From positions 2,305,501 to 2,369,500 of the forward strand of contig NZ_LR134388.1 of the NCBI RefSeq assembly GCF_900637685.1: a stretch of 64,000 nt of DNA, written 5' to 3'. The DNA is from Legionella sainthelensi (GTDB taxonomy: Bacteria; Pseudomonadota; Gammaproteobacteria; Legionellales; Legionellaceae). Shown in pieces: positions 50,867 to 61,647 of this stretch; position 1 is the first letter of the stretch, and each line of letters starts with the position of its first letter. Position numbers and translations under genes: made by a program. The notes beneath the pieces are model-generated. The model did no database searches. It saw only the letters and a list, made by a program, of their open reading frames with translations, and was not told the origin of the DNA.

Positions 50867-51932
50867 GAACTTGCTCCTCAATAATCGCTACAACTTGCTC
50901 TGTAGCAGACTTAATGTTTAATGCATTAATTTTACTTATAATTTCCATTTTATTATGTTCAAGATCACACAATGCTTGCATTAAAGTACCTACATTTAAC
51001 GATCTATTTTCGATCACTAAACTAATACCCAACTCTTGAAAGTATTTAGCATTTTGGATTTGATCCCCACGACTGACCTCAGCTGATAACGGAATTAAAA
51101 TATGAGGTTTACCCAGTGCTAATATTTCATAAAGAGAGTTTGCACCTGCACGCGAAACAACAACTGAAGCTGCAGCAAATAAATCCGCCAACTCTTCATT
51201 AGCATATTCAAATTGTTTGTATCCAATTAAGCCACTCAATGAAGCATCTACTTTTCCTTTTCCACATAAATGGATAATCTGATATTTCTCGATTAATTGG
51301 GGTAGTGCATCACGAATACAGTGATTTATTGTGCCAGCGCCTAAACTGCCACCAATAACAAGAAGGCAAGGCTTTTCTGAATTAAATCCACATAACTCCA
51401 ATCCACGATTACTGTTGCCAGAAAATAATTGCTCTCTAATGGGTGTCCCTGTTACTTCGATTTTATCTTGTCTTTTAAAATGCTTTCTCCCTGCATCAAA
51501 GGTCAGACAAATTTTATTTACAAAAGGAAAACAAAGCCGATTTGCAAGCCCCGGACTCATATCCGACTCATGAGCAATGATAGGTATTCGATTTAACCAA
51601 GCTCCTACCACCACTGGGAATGCAACAAAGCCCCCTTTAGAAAAAACAGCATCAGGTTTTAACTTATAAAGCAAAAAAAACGCTTGTACGATACCAAAGA
51701 CAATCTTAAATGGATCTAATAAGTTTTTAAAACTTAAGTAGCGTCGCAATTTACCACTACTTACACTATAAAATGGAATATCTAACGATTGAATCATCTG
51801 TTTTTCGATACCATCAGCTGAACCAATGTATGCTACATCCCAACTTTTATGGCTAAACTCTCTAATTAACGCCATATTAGGTGCTACATGGCCAGCAGTG
51901 CCGCCTCCAGTAAAAATGATCGTTGGCATCAT
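50841..51932 (-). CDS. murG: MurG-type N-acetylglucosaminyltransferase (lipid II synthesis), Firmicutes-like version
   Basis: 363 aa. GGGTAGH (9-15) and the C-terminal SRAGANSLYEILALGKPHILIPL are the MurG signatures for UDP-GlcNAc binding. Segments such as GSADGIEKQMI, SSGKLRRYLSFKNLLDPFK, HESDMSPGLANR, GYKQFEYANEELADLFA and SRGDQIQNA look more like MurG of Bacillus/Clostridium type than enterobacterial MurG. It sits with nadC and a peptidase, not in a dcw cluster. It may be a second MurG or the sole one; this cannot be decided here. Confidence 0.85.
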   Translation of the reverse strand: MMPTIIFTGGGTAGHVAPNMALIREFSHKSWDVAYIGSADGIEKQMIQSLDIPFYSVSSGKLRRYLSFKNLLDPFKIVFGIVQAFFLLYKLKPDAVFSKGGFVAFPVVVGAWLNRIPIIAHESDMSPGLANRLCFPFVNKICLTFDAGRKHFKRQDKIEVTGTPIREQLFSGNSNRGLELCGFNSEKPCLLVIGGSLGAGTINHCIRDALPQLIEKYQIIHLCGKGKVDASLSGLIGYKQFEYANEELADLFAAASVVVSRAGANSLYEILALGKPHILIPLSAEVSRGDQIQNAKYFQELGISLVIENRSLNVGTLMQALCDLEHNKMEIISKINALNIKSATEQVVAIIEEQVHVQSASAV

Positions 51933-52774
51933 AAAATATTCCTAATCAGTAGACTTAAATCAATTGCTTGTATTGATTTGGTAATGGCCCCTACAGAAAT
52001 GAAGTCAACTCCTAATTGAGCTATTTCACCGATATTTTCCAAAGTTATCCCTCCGGAAACCTCTAAGGAACTATGCTTAGGCTGATTCATTTCAATTGCT
52101 TTTTCAATCATGTCCTGACTAAAATTATCCAGCATAATTCTATCAGGTTGTGCCAAAATAGCTTCACGCAACTCATCCAGAGTCTCCACTTCAATCTCAA
52201 CCAAAATATCTTTATGAGTTTGTCTTGCTAAAGTAATAGCTTGAGCTACTGAGCCACACGCTTTTATGTGATTTTCCTTAATCAAAAAAGCATCATAAAG
52301 CCCCATACGATGGTTAAAACCACCACCGCAAGTAACTGCATATTTTTGAGCAGCTCTTAAACCTGGGAGAGTCTTTCGAGTATCTAGTAATCGGGTTTGC
52401 GTTCCATGCAGCTTTTGAACATAAAAATGAGTTTGAGTCGCTGTAGCTGAAAGTGTTTGTAAAAAATTAAGTGCTGTACGTTCTGCAGTTAAAATACTTC
52501 GTGCTAAACCATAAACAGTACATAAAGTCGTTGGAGCATCTAGCCAATCTGTTTCTGAAACTCGCCATTTAAGTTGGATGTGCTCGTCTATCCTTTTGAA
52601 TACCTCATTAACCCAGGGTTGACCACAAACTATCATTGGTTCTCGCGAAATAATTTCCGCCTCGACCTTAAGGTTATCAGGTAATAAAGCAGCGGTAACA
52701 TCGCCCTCATCACCTATATCCTCTTGTAATGCGCGTGCTACATCAGCATCTACCGATATGAAAGTATTATTCAT
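51929..52774 (-). CDS. nadC: Quinolinate phosphoribosyltransferase (decarboxylating)
   Basis: 281 aa. N-terminal DEGDVTAALLP, RTALNFLQTLSATAT, DTRKTLPGLRAAQKYAVTCGGGFNHRMGL and KIEVE-type strand LVEIEVETLDEL, LEVSGGITLENI. Final step of de novo NAD precursor synthesis. Overlaps murG by 4 bp and the antiporter by 8 bp. Confidence 0.96.
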   Translation of the reverse strand: MNNTFISVDADVARALQEDIGDEGDVTAALLPDNLKVEAEIISREPMIVCGQPWVNEVFKRIDEHIQLKWRVSETDWLDAPTTLCTVYGLARSILTAERTALNFLQTLSATATQTHFYVQKLHGTQTRLLDTRKTLPGLRAAQKYAVTCGGGFNHRMGLYDAFLIKENHIKACGSVAQAITLARQTHKDILVEIEVETLDELREAILAQPDRIMLDNFSQDMIEKAIEMNQPKHSSLEVSGGITLENIGEIAQLGVDFISVGAITKSIQAIDLSLLIRNIL

Positions 52775-54230
52775 TTATAATTTTCCTATCCCTCATTGCA
52801 TAACGAGCCTTTAATAATGGGGGCGCTATAAAAGTAGTTATCATAACCATTAAAACAATAGCAGAAAATAAATCATCTGAAATAACACCTAATGTCCGTC
52901 CAATTGAGGCAAAGACCAGGCCTACTTCACCTCGAGGTAACATTCCAATACCAATAAGTATACGGTCATCTTTTGCATTTGCTCCAACACCACTTATAAG
53001 CTTTCCAACCACCGCCGCAAGTATCAGACCACTTGCCAAAATCACTACATTCCAATGATAAAAACATTCTAATTTAACCTGGATACCAATCACAATGAAA
53101 AACATGGGTGTTAAAATTGATTCTAAGGGTGATAGCAAATGATAAATACTACGACTTTCCTGCTTTCCTCGAGCAATCCCATCAAAGTAGCCATCGTGAA
53201 GGATTATTCCTGCAGTAAAAGCACCAATAATCGTTGCGAGCTGAAGCACAGAAGCTAGCCAAGAAAGGGTCATAATAAATATAAAGGAAATAAATAGTTT
53301 GGCTTCCCAGGGTTCAAGAAAACGAAAAAAGTGAATCGATCTTCTTAAGATAATTGGACCTAAAAACAAAGTACCTGAAAAAAACAATAGCGCGCTCACA
53401 ATGATGCGAACAATAACGATGAGATCAACTGCCCCATTTATTACCAAAGAGCTAACTACAGCTAATATAATCAAGCCCAATATATCATCCAGCATTGCCG
53501 CACCTAAAATAGTTCTAGCCTCACGGGTACGCAGCTTTTTCATTTCCGCAAGGACTCGAGCAGTAATACCAATGCTGGTTGCACTTAGGGTTGCAGCGAT
53601 AAACAAATCAGCCTGATATGAATCATCAGGCAACAACATATAAGCAACACCAAATCCTAAGAGCATTGGGGCAATAACCCCAATTAACGCGACACAAAAT
53701 GAATCACGCCCAGTGTGCTTCATTTCCTCAACAGAATTTTCAAGACCCACCATAAAAAGAAGAAAAATAACACCGTAGCGTGAAAAAATATCAACGATAT
53801 AAGCAATTTTAAGCAAATCAGCTCCATGAGGTCCACTTAGAGCAGTAATCACTTGTTGTGCGTAATTTACATTAGAAATCGTGGAGGTCACAGCTTGATC
53901 TATAGGAACTCCTTTAAGCACCTCTCGAACTACATCAAAAGTTGCTGAACCTTCCCGTAATAAAATAGCTAATGGAAAACCGTAATAATAGAATATGTTA
54001 CCAATCAGCATTCCCATGAGCAACTCACCAAGAACACTCGGTTGTTTTAGGCGTCTTGCAGTATAGCGACCAATAATTGCAAAGAAAAAAATAGTAGTCA
54101 CAGCAAGCAATACAAATGCGATTGGATCAACATGCTCTGATTCGGGGGATGCAAATCCGTATAGTGGATATATCCCCACTAAAAGAAACCACCATTTAAA
54201 ACGTTGCATTATTTGTTCTAGAGCCCGCAT
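52767..54230 (-). CDS. CPA2-family cation:proton antiporter
   Basis: 487 aa from the ATG at 54230. About 12-13 membrane segments after a short signal-like N-terminus. Family features: RRLKQPSVLGELLMGMLIGN, FMVGLE, and the ion-site region ATSIGITARVLAEM with LGAAMLDDILGLIIL (Asp-Asp). No TrkA-N domain follows. Likely Na+/H+ or K+/H+ exchange. A large hairpin lies just upstream of its start. Confidence 0.9.
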   Translation of the reverse strand: MRALEQIMQRFKWWFLLVGIYPLYGFASPESEHVDPIAFVLLAVTTIFFFAIIGRYTARRLKQPSVLGELLMGMLIGNIFYYYGFPLAILLREGSATFDVVREVLKGVPIDQAVTSTISNVNYAQQVITALSGPHGADLLKIAYIVDIFSRYGVIFLLFMVGLENSVEEMKHTGRDSFCVALIGVIAPMLLGFGVAYMLLPDDSYQADLFIAATLSATSIGITARVLAEMKKLRTREARTILGAAMLDDILGLIILAVVSSLVINGAVDLIVIVRIIVSALLFFSGTLFLGPIILRRSIHFFRFLEPWEAKLFISFIFIMTLSWLASVLQLATIIGAFTAGIILHDGYFDGIARGKQESRSIYHLLSPLESILTPMFFIVIGIQVKLECFYHWNVVILASGLILAAVVGKLISGVGANAKDDRILIGIGMLPRGEVGLVFASIGRTLGVISDDLFSAIVLMVMITTFIAPPLLKARYAMRDRKIINE

Positions 54231-54250
54231 CAATATCCCATTCGTTCATT

Positions 54251-54299
54251 AGACTTTTTCGGAAAGCTCTTTTCTGGAGTAACTCTTCCGAAGAAGTCT
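54251..54299. promoter_or_regulatory. Long imperfect hairpin upstream of the antiporter gene
   Basis: The arms AGACTTTTTCGGAAAG (54251-54266) and CTCTTCCGAAGAAGTCT (54283-54299) pair with about two mismatches over 16 bp. It lies 20-70 bp before the antiporter start and after the ppsA end. A T5 run follows on the plus strand only. It could end ppsA transcripts or fold the antiporter 5' leader. Confidence 0.5.
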
Positions 54300-54389
54300 A
54301 TTTTTCAATTAACTTAGACCACATTTTGGATAAATGGATGCAAATATGTAAGGCAATCTCTTAGTTTTGCAGCCTAAATTATGACACAT

Positions 54390-56768
54390 TTATTGTTTTG
54401 CTAAAAACAGACACGTTTCTAAAACTGAATCCGGATTCAACGAAACACTTTCTATTCCTTCCTTCATCAACCACTGAGCAAAATCTTGATGATCTGAAGG
54501 CCCTTGGCCACAAATACCTATGTATTTATTCGCTTTTTTACACGCGGTAATGGCCATATGCAACAAAGCTTTTACCGCTTCATTACGCTCATCAAATTGA
54601 GAGGCAATAAGTCCTGAGTCTCTATCTAATCCTAAAGTCAATTGAGTTAAATCATTAGAACCAATAGAAAAACCATCAAAATACTCTAAAAACTCTTTCG
54701 CTAATAAAGCATTAGAAGGTAACTCACACATCATAATGATGCGTAAACCATGTTTGCCTCGCTCAAGTCCATGTTGCTTTAAAACCTGAATAACATTGCT
54801 TGCCTCAGACACAGTTCTTACAAATGGTATCATCACTTCTACATTTGTTAACCCCATCTTTTCACGAACACGCCGTACCGCTTGGCATTCCAGAGCAAAA
54901 CAATCGGCAAATGACTCAGAAACATAACGTGATGCTCCTCTAAAACCCAACATTGGGTTTTCTTCCTCAGGTTCATACAAATGCCCACCTACAAGATTAG
55001 CATATTCATTTGATTTAAAATCAGACAATCGTACAATCACAGGTTTGGGATAAAAAGCTGCAGCAATTGTTGCTATGCCCTCTTTTAAGCGCTCGATATA
55101 ATACTCAACAGGTGAATCGTACGCTGCTGTTTTTTGCATAATAAATTGTTTTAATTCCTTGTCTTCTAAGGAATCGAAATCCAGCAACGCTCGAGGATGT
55201 ATTCCGATTGTATTAGAAATTAAAAATTCAAGACGAGCCAAACCTACCCCTGAATTGGGAATTGATTGGAAAGTAAATGCGCGTTCAGGATTCCCCACAT
55301 TAAGCATCACTTTCATCGGTAACTCAGGCATAGTTTCTACATCAAGATGCACCTGCTCGAAGGGTAACAAACCAGCATATACATAGCCATTATCTCCTTC
55401 AGCGCAACTCACAGTTACTTCATCACCATCACGTATCGTTTTTGTTGCATCACCACAACCCACTACCGCAGGAATACCTAGCTCACGAGCGATAATTGCT
55501 GCATGACAGGTTCGTCCCCCACGATTGGTCACAATTGCTGAAGCACGCTTCATTACTGGCTCCCAATCAGGATCAGTCATATCTGAAATTAAAACATCAC
55601 CAGGTTGAACCCTATCCATTTCATTGACATCAGTAATAATTCTAGCCTTACCTTGTCCAATTCGTTGTCCTATGCTACGCCCTTCAGTCAATATTTCACC
55701 TTTACGTTGCAACGTATAACGTTCCAATATTTGTTTGTTATCACGACTTTTTACCGTTTCAGGACGAGCTTGCAGTATGTATAATTGACCATTTAAACCA
55801 TCCTTTGCCCATTCTATATCCATTGGCCGACCATAATGCTTCTCAATAATCATCGCCTGACGGGCTAAGCTTTCAACTTCATCAGGAGTTAAAGAAAATA
55901 ACAAACGCTCTTTGACGTCTACATCTACAGTTTTAACTCGTTGTTGCTTACTCGGATCATCACAGTACACCATCTTCAAGGACTTACTGCCTAGATTTCT
56001 GCGAATGACAGCTGGTCTTCCTGCCAGGATGCCTGGTTTATGTACATAATATTCATCAGGATTAACGGCTCCTTGTACAATCATCTCTCCTAAACCATAA
56101 GAAGAAGTAATGAATACCACTTGATCAAAACCAGATTCAGTATCCATAGTGAACATGACACCACTTACTGCTAAATCGCTACGAATCATTTGTTGGATAC
56201 CCGCTGATAAAGCTACATCATGATGTTCAAAATGATGATGTGTGCGATAAGCAATCGCTCTATCATTAAATAGTGATGCAAAAACATGTTTAATTGATAG
56301 TAAAACCGCATCGATGCCTTTAACATTTAAAAATGTCTCTTGCTGGCCAGCAAATGATGCATCCGGCAAATCTTCAGCCGTGGCTGAAGAACGAACAGCA
56401 ACACTAAAATCATTGTGGCCTATAGACTGAGATAACTGCTCATAGGCAGTTCGTACTGCATTTTCAAAATCTGAAGTAAAGGGAGCATTGACAATCATCT
56501 CTCTAATTTCTTTACCGACAATAGCTAATTGCACAACATCATCAGTATTTAAAGTCTCTAATTTTGTATAAATTTTTTTATCTAAATTATCTTGTGCTAG
56601 AAACTCTCTAAAGGAATCTGCGGTGGTTGCAACCCCCCCAGGAACAGCAACTCCAGCAGAGGATAAATGACTAATCATTTCCCCAAGAGAAGCATTTTTT
56701 CCGCCAACCTGCTCTAAATCACGCATGCTTAGATGAGCTAAATCAATAATGTGTTTTTTGATCGCCAT
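54390..56768 (-). CDS. ppsA: Phosphoenolpyruvate synthase
   Basis: 792 aa from the ATG at 56768 (GGGGTGG just upstream; a GTG at 56774 is possible). N-terminal ATP-binding domain ([36 protein letters not shown]), central phosphohistidine domain [24 protein letters not shown]-terminal PEP-binding barrel ending [19 protein letters not shown] and [15 protein letters not shown]. Converts pyruvate to PEP for gluconeogenesis. Single-gene unit. Confidence 0.96.
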   Translation of the reverse strand: MAIKKHIIDLAHLSMRDLEQVGGKNASLGEMISHLSSAGVAVPGGVATTADSFREFLAQDNLDKKIYTKLETLNTDDVVQLAIVGKEIREMIVNAPFTSDFENAVRTAYEQLSQSIGHNDFSVAVRSSATAEDLPDASFAGQQETFLNVKGIDAVLLSIKHVFASLFNDRAIAYRTHHHFEHHDVALSAGIQQMIRSDLAVSGVMFTMDTESGFDQVVFITSSYGLGEMIVQGAVNPDEYYVHKPGILAGRPAVIRRNLGSKSLKMVYCDDPSKQQRVKTVDVDVKERLLFSLTPDEVESLARQAMIIEKHYGRPMDIEWAKDGLNGQLYILQARPETVKSRDNKQILERYTLQRKGEILTEGRSIGQRIGQGKARIITDVNEMDRVQPGDVLISDMTDPDWEPVMKRASAIVTNRGGRTCHAAIIARELGIPAVVGCGDATKTIRDGDEVTVSCAEGDNGYVYAGLLPFEQVHLDVETMPELPMKVMLNVGNPERAFTFQSIPNSGVGLARLEFLISNTIGIHPRALLDFDSLEDKELKQFIMQKTAAYDSPVEYYIERLKEGIATIAAAFYPKPVIVRLSDFKSNEYANLVGGHLYEPEEENPMLGFRGASRYVSESFADCFALECQAVRRVREKMGLTNVEVMIPFVRTVSEASNVIQVLKQHGLERGKHGLRIIMMCELPSNALLAKEFLEYFDGFSIGSNDLTQLTLGLDRDSGLIASQFDERNEAVKALLHMAITACKKANKYIGICGQGPSDHQDFAQWLMKEGIESVSLNPDSVLETCLFLAKQ

Positions 56769-56774
56769 AACCAC

Positions 56775-57121
56775 CCCAAGTCCATAAATAATGACAGTTA
56801 TTCTACTGAAAATGTAGGCCTATGGGAATGAGAAACTTTGTTTGCTTGAGAATTACATTAGAGAGCGCGTTTTTAATAGGAAGATTACAAGTTGGTGGGC
56901 ATGATTAATTCAATTATGAGTTTGCGTAGCAATTCTCTTGCACTTTATCGACTTTATCGTATTAGATAAACTTTACCTATTGGATAAATGATCTATTAAT
57001 AGATTTAAATTTAAACTAAATAGTCAAACAAAAACCAATTATTACAGAAAATTTCTTACTTTAATTCACATCTGAGCTCGCATCTAATATTATATGTGCT
57101 TTACCAATAGGGCTTGCAGTT
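56775..57121. other. Intergenic region between divergent ppsA and purB
   Basis: About 345 bp, very AT-rich, containing both promoters. No gene, RNA or clear repeat. A run of TTTATCG copies lies around 56945-56962. Confidence 0.5.
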
Positions 57122-58492
57122 ATGACTCTTACTTCTCTAAATGCCATCTCACCTATAGATGGACGATACATGAATAAAACCCGGGCCTTGAGTCCTTATT
57201 TTAGTGAGTTTGCTCTAATTTATTATCGTTTAACAGTCGAAATCCGTTGGATTGAATCTTTAGCTTCCAATAATGCTATTTCTGAAGTCCCTGAATTAGA
57301 TAAAGAAGCAAAAGATTTTCTCAATCATATCATCGCCAATTTTGACGAAAATGAAGCCCTCAAAATCAAAGAATTTGAAAAGCAAACAAACCATGATGTC
57401 AAAGCAATAGAATATTACTTAAAACATAAGTTCCAATACAATGAGCGTCTGAAAGCAATTACAGCATTCATTCATTTTGCCTGTACCTCAGAAGATATAA
57501 ATAATTTAGCTTATGCATTAATGGTAAAACAAGCAATCGCTCAAGTAATTCAACCAACCCTTGCTGAAATAATGGGAGGGATTACCCTACTTGGGAAACA
57601 ACATGCTGATGTAGCAATGTTATCTAGAACCCATGGCCAACCGGCAACACCAACAACCATGGGTAAAGAGTTAGTCAATTTTGTTGCTCGGCTTAAAAGA
57701 CCACAGCAGCAATTAGCCGAGGTATTGATTCCAGGAAAATTTAATGGTGCCGTAGGCAATTATAATGCCCATACAGTAGCTTATCCTGAAGTAGACTGGC
57801 GCAAACACTGCTCAAATTTCGTTACTTCCTTAGGATTGTCTTTTAATGCCTATACTACTCAAATTGAACCCCATGATGGTTTAGCAGAAGTATCGCAAAT
57901 TATGGTACGTATTAATAATATTCTGCTCGATTATACACAAGACATATGGAGCTACATCTCTCTGGGATATTTTAAACAAAAGACGGTAGCCGAAGAAGTT
58001 GGCTCATCAACCATGCCCCATAAAGTGAATCCAATTGACTTTGAAAATGCAGAAGGAAATCTAGGGATGGCCAACGCTCTATTTATCCATTTTGCCAATA
58101 AACTCACTCAATCACGATTGCAACGCGACTTATCAGACTCTACCGTATTGCGTAATATAGGCACGGCCTTTTCCTATAGTCTAATCGCCTATCTTGCCTT
58201 AGCAAAAGGCAATGATAAATTGCAAATCAACGAACAAGCTTTACAAGAGGATTTAAAATCAAACTGGGAGGTATTAGCAGAGGCAGTACAAACAGTGATG
58301 CGTCGCTATAATGTGCCTGATGCATACGAACAATTAAAAGCGTTGACTCGTGGCCAAGGCATTGATGAAGAAAGTCTTAAAAAATTTATTAATGAGCTTT
58401 CTATTCCTGAAAAAGCGAAAGATCAACTCACCAAACTTACCCCAGGAAGCTATACAGGCTTAGCGACTCAACTCGTAAAGGCTTTTCTATGA
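57122..58492 (+). CDS. purB: Adenylosuccinate lyase
   Basis: 456 aa, the length of the E. coli-type enzyme. SPIDGRYMNKT at the N-terminus, TSEDINNLAYALM, RTHGQPATPTTMGKE with catalytic His, and the signature GSSTMPHKVNPIDFENAEGN. Acts twice in purine synthesis. Overlaps nadB by 4 bp (ATGA). Confidence 0.97.
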   Translation: MTLTSLNAISPIDGRYMNKTRALSPYFSEFALIYYRLTVEIRWIESLASNNAISEVPELDKEAKDFLNHIIANFDENEALKIKEFEKQTNHDVKAIEYYLKHKFQYNERLKAITAFIHFACTSEDINNLAYALMVKQAIAQVIQPTLAEIMGGITLLGKQHADVAMLSRTHGQPATPTTMGKELVNFVARLKRPQQQLAEVLIPGKFNGAVGNYNAHTVAYPEVDWRKHCSNFVTSLGLSFNAYTTQIEPHDGLAEVSQIMVRINNILLDYTQDIWSYISLGYFKQKTVAEEVGSSTMPHKVNPIDFENAEGNLGMANALFIHFANKLTQSRLQRDLSDSTVLRNIGTAFSYSLIAYLALAKGNDKLQINEQALQEDLKSNWEVLAEAVQTVMRRYNVPDAYEQLKALTRGQGIDEESLKKFINELSIPEKAKDQLTKLTPGSYTGLATQLVKAFL

Positions 58493-60138
58493 GTGATACT
58501 TTATCACAACAAGGACAAGCCTATGAGTTTGATGTTCTAGTTATCGGTACAGGATTAGCGGGATTACAATACTGCCTTCAGCTCATAAGCCTACAGCCTC
58601 GTTTGAATATTGCCTTAATCAGTAAGGCTGATGCCATTGAATGCAACAGCCGCTATGCTCAAGGTGGGATTGCGTCTGTTTTTTCAGAAGAGGATTCTCT
58701 GGAGTCGCACATTTCAGATACATTGATTGCTGGCGATGGATTATGTTTTCCGCCTGCAGTAGAGTTCATTATTCGGCAAGGGCCCGAAACAATAAAGAAG
58801 CTAAGTCAATATGATATTCATTTTAAACGGGACAATAATGGCCATTTTCATTTAGCACAAGAAGGTGGACATTCTCATCGACGTATTTTTAATTGCGGTG
58901 ATCAAACAGGTTTATCAATAACACAAATAATGAACCAATTGGCACGGCAACACCAGCAAATCCATTTTTTTGAACATCATGTAGCAGTGAATCTTATTAC
59001 TCATTATCATCCTCATCGCACGGACATTCAAAGCGAAGTTTTAGGCGCATATATCTTAGATTGTTCAGCAAATCGTATACATACTTTTTTAGCGAACTGT
59101 GTCATATTAGCCACTGGCGGTGCTGGCAAAACATACCGATATACCACAAACCCCATGGTTGCCACAGGAGATGGAGTTGCCATGGCATACAGAGCCGGGG
59201 CTCGTGTTGGCAACATGGAATTCTATCAATTTCACCCTACATTATTACACCATCATTCATTAAATAATTTCCTTATTTCAGAAGCAGTACGGGGTGAAGG
59301 AGCCTTGCTTAAAAATGCTGAATCAGGTGCGCGTTTTATGAAGGACTATGCGCCAGAACAAATGGAACTCGCCACTCGAGATATAGTTTCACGCGCTATT
59401 TTTAGTGAAATCGAGCGTAGTCAAATAGGATATGTCTATCTGGACATTACCCATCAATCAAAAGAATTTCTCAAAAAGCGCTTTCCGCAAATTTACAGCA
59501 CTTTATTATCTATAGGCATCGATATGAGTCAGGATATGATTCCTGTTGTTCCAGCGGCACATTATCAATGCGGTGGAGTACTTGCGGATATTGATGGTCG
59601 TACCGATTTAAAACGACTTTATGCAATAGGAGAAGTTGCTTTTACGGGTTTACATGGTGCTAACCGGCTAGCAAGTAATTCCTTGCTCGAAGCTTTGGTT
59701 ATGGGTACTAATGCAGCATACTGTACCTTAAAAGATATTTCTACTCCGTGGAAATATACAGATGATATCCCAAACTGGAGCGCGCCTAGTGAAGTTAATG
59801 CGAGACGAGCAAGCCAAATTAATGCTCAATGGCGTGGCTTAAGAGGAGAAATGACTTCTTATGCAGGTATTGTTCGAACAGAAGCAGGCCTTGAAGATCT
59901 GCTACAATTAATTATGAAACGAAAAAAAATAATTGAAGAATATTACTGGAAGCATTGTATTACTCGTGACTTTATCGAACTCAGAAATATTATTCTCAAT
60001 GCAGAACTTATTGTAAGAGCCGCTTTGGCAAGACGCGAATCACGGGGTGGCCATTTCCGTGAAGATTACCCCAATAAAAATACCAAAGCAAAAGAAAGCA
60101 TTGCTAAATTGGGATTAATGGATATTGCACCTGAATAA
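58489..60138 (+). CDS. nadB: L-aspartate oxidase
   Basis: 549 aa. FAD site VLVIGTGLAGLQYCL, SRYAQGGIASVF, EGGHSHRRI, the FAD-linked H-region in GVLADIDGRTDL and GEVAFTGLHGANRLASNSLLEALVMG. Converts aspartate to iminoaspartate, passed to NadA. Starts inside the purB stop; nadA follows after 63 bp. Confidence 0.95.
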   Translation: MSDTLSQQGQAYEFDVLVIGTGLAGLQYCLQLISLQPRLNIALISKADAIECNSRYAQGGIASVFSEEDSLESHISDTLIAGDGLCFPPAVEFIIRQGPETIKKLSQYDIHFKRDNNGHFHLAQEGGHSHRRIFNCGDQTGLSITQIMNQLARQHQQIHFFEHHVAVNLITHYHPHRTDIQSEVLGAYILDCSANRIHTFLANCVILATGGAGKTYRYTTNPMVATGDGVAMAYRAGARVGNMEFYQFHPTLLHHHSLNNFLISEAVRGEGALLKNAESGARFMKDYAPEQMELATRDIVSRAIFSEIERSQIGYVYLDITHQSKEFLKKRFPQIYSTLLSIGIDMSQDMIPVVPAAHYQCGGVLADIDGRTDLKRLYAIGEVAFTGLHGANRLASNSLLEALVMGTNAAYCTLKDISTPWKYTDDIPNWSAPSEVNARRASQINAQWRGLRGEMTSYAGIVRTEAGLEDLLQLIMKRKKIIEEYYWKHCITRDFIELRNIILNAELIVRAALARRESRGGHFREDYPNKNTKAKESIAKLGLMDIAPE

Positions 60139-60201
60139 ATAAAATTTGTAGCTTTAATATAGATGTTTGAGGCTACATTCACATGATTTGAGGCCAAATA
60201 G

Positions 60202-61545
60202 ATGTTTAAAAATTCTACTCTTTATACTCCTGAAACCACATTAATGCACATTCGAAATGATATGAGCATTTGCCAAAGCGATTATCCAATAGATTGGTAT
60301 CAGGAAGATTTTATACCCTATGCTCAAGAATATCAGGCATTACCTGATCGTAAACTTACCACAATCTTATCATGGATGACTCCTTATCTAAAAAAAGCAC
60401 AAGATCATTTTGGTAAGCGCTTATTACTTTTAGCCCATTATTATATGGGCGGAGAAATTGTTCGTTTAGTAGAACAATTCGGTGGGCTTATCGGGGACTC
60501 CTATCAATTAGCTTTAATGGCTGCAGAACATCCTGAAAAATCGATCATTATTGAGTCAGCAGTTCATTTTATGGCTGAATCAATCAGTATCCTGGCTCAT
60601 AAAAATCAGCAGGTATATATCACTAATCCTAAATCGGGTTGTACCATGGAAATGCTTGCCAAAGATTTTATGGTTGAACCCGCCTTTCTTGATTTAAATG
60701 AACGTTATGGTGCTGAAAATATTCTACCTGTTTGTTATATGAATACATCAGGCCGCGTCAAAGCAATGACTGGAGCTCAAGGTGGGGCTGTCTGTACCAG
60801 TTCTAATGTGAAAAAAATATTCCAATGGGCTCAAAAACAAAATAAAAAAATTCTTTTCATTCCCGATCAACATATGGGAGAAAATGTGGCTTATTGGTTA
60901 GGGATAAAAAATCTTGCCTATTGGCCAGGCGGTACAGCAGGAGCTCAATATTCATTAGCAAACCAAGACAAGCAAACAATAAAGCAATTTGATGATGCCC
61001 AACTTATCTTATTTTCCAGCCAATGCGCTGTGCATACCCATTATCAGCCTGAAATGTGTGAGTATTGGCATAGTCAAGGATATACAACTATTGTTCATCC
61101 TGAATGCCGCAATTCCGTCATTAAAATTGCCCAACATTCAGGTTCTACAGCCTTCATTTGGGATTATGTAGTCCATGATCGTGCGAACACGAAACGTTAT
61201 GCCATAGGCACAGAAAATCATATGGTAGAAAATCTCAAACAATATTGTAAAGGTTTAGGAATAGAAGTAATCAATTTAGCTCAAGTGCCTAAAAAAGAAA
61301 ATGAAAAAGGCATAGGATGTGGTTGTGCCACCATGTCACGTAATGACCCTCCTCACTTAGTAGCTCTCGTTGATTTACTAAGGCAAGGTAAAACAATGGC
61401 TTATAATGAAGTTAAAGCAGGTGATGTTGTCAATGAATTCACCGGCAGTAGAAACAGATTGTCGAACCAAGAGCAACAATGGGTTATAGATAATGCCAAA
61501 AAATCATTACAAATGATGATTGACATTACAGAAGATCGAATTTAA
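60202..61545 (+). CDS. nadA: Quinolinate synthase, long form
   Basis: 447 aa, about 100 residues longer than E. coli NadA (347 aa), mostly from an N-terminal extension and a longer C-terminus. Three conserved cysteines for the 4Fe-4S cluster are plausible at 147 (NPKSGCTM), 198 (GAVCTSSN) and 373 or 375 (GIGCGCATM). FIPDQHMGENV and HPECRNS are also family motifs. Completes quinolinate synthesis with NadB. Confidence 0.94.
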   Translation: MFKNSTLYTPETTLMHIRNDMSICQSDYPIDWYQEDFIPYAQEYQALPDRKLTTILSWMTPYLKKAQDHFGKRLLLLAHYYMGGEIVRLVEQFGGLIGDSYQLALMAAEHPEKSIIIESAVHFMAESISILAHKNQQVYITNPKSGCTMEMLAKDFMVEPAFLDLNERYGAENILPVCYMNTSGRVKAMTGAQGGAVCTSSNVKKIFQWAQKQNKKILFIPDQHMGENVAYWLGIKNLAYWPGGTAGAQYSLANQDKQTIKQFDDAQLILFSSQCAVHTHYQPEMCEYWHSQGYTTIVHPECRNSVIKIAQHSGSTAFIWDYVVHDRANTKRYAIGTENHMVENLKQYCKGLGIEVINLAQVPKKENEKGIGCGCATMSRNDPPHLVALVDLLRQGKTMAYNEVKAGDVVNEFTGSRNRLSNQEQQWVIDNAKKSLQMMIDITEDRI

Positions 61546-61647
61546 TAGAATATAAACTCTGCAAAATTTTTCAGTGATCTAATTGGCATCAAATTTTATG
61601 CCCTGAGAGACTCAACTCCACTAGGGCAGCCAACTACATAAAAGTTT

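Noticed and set aside
61595..61626. Weak stem GCCCT...AGGGC after nadA
   Set aside because: Five-bp stem with a long loop and no T run; not reported as a terminator.
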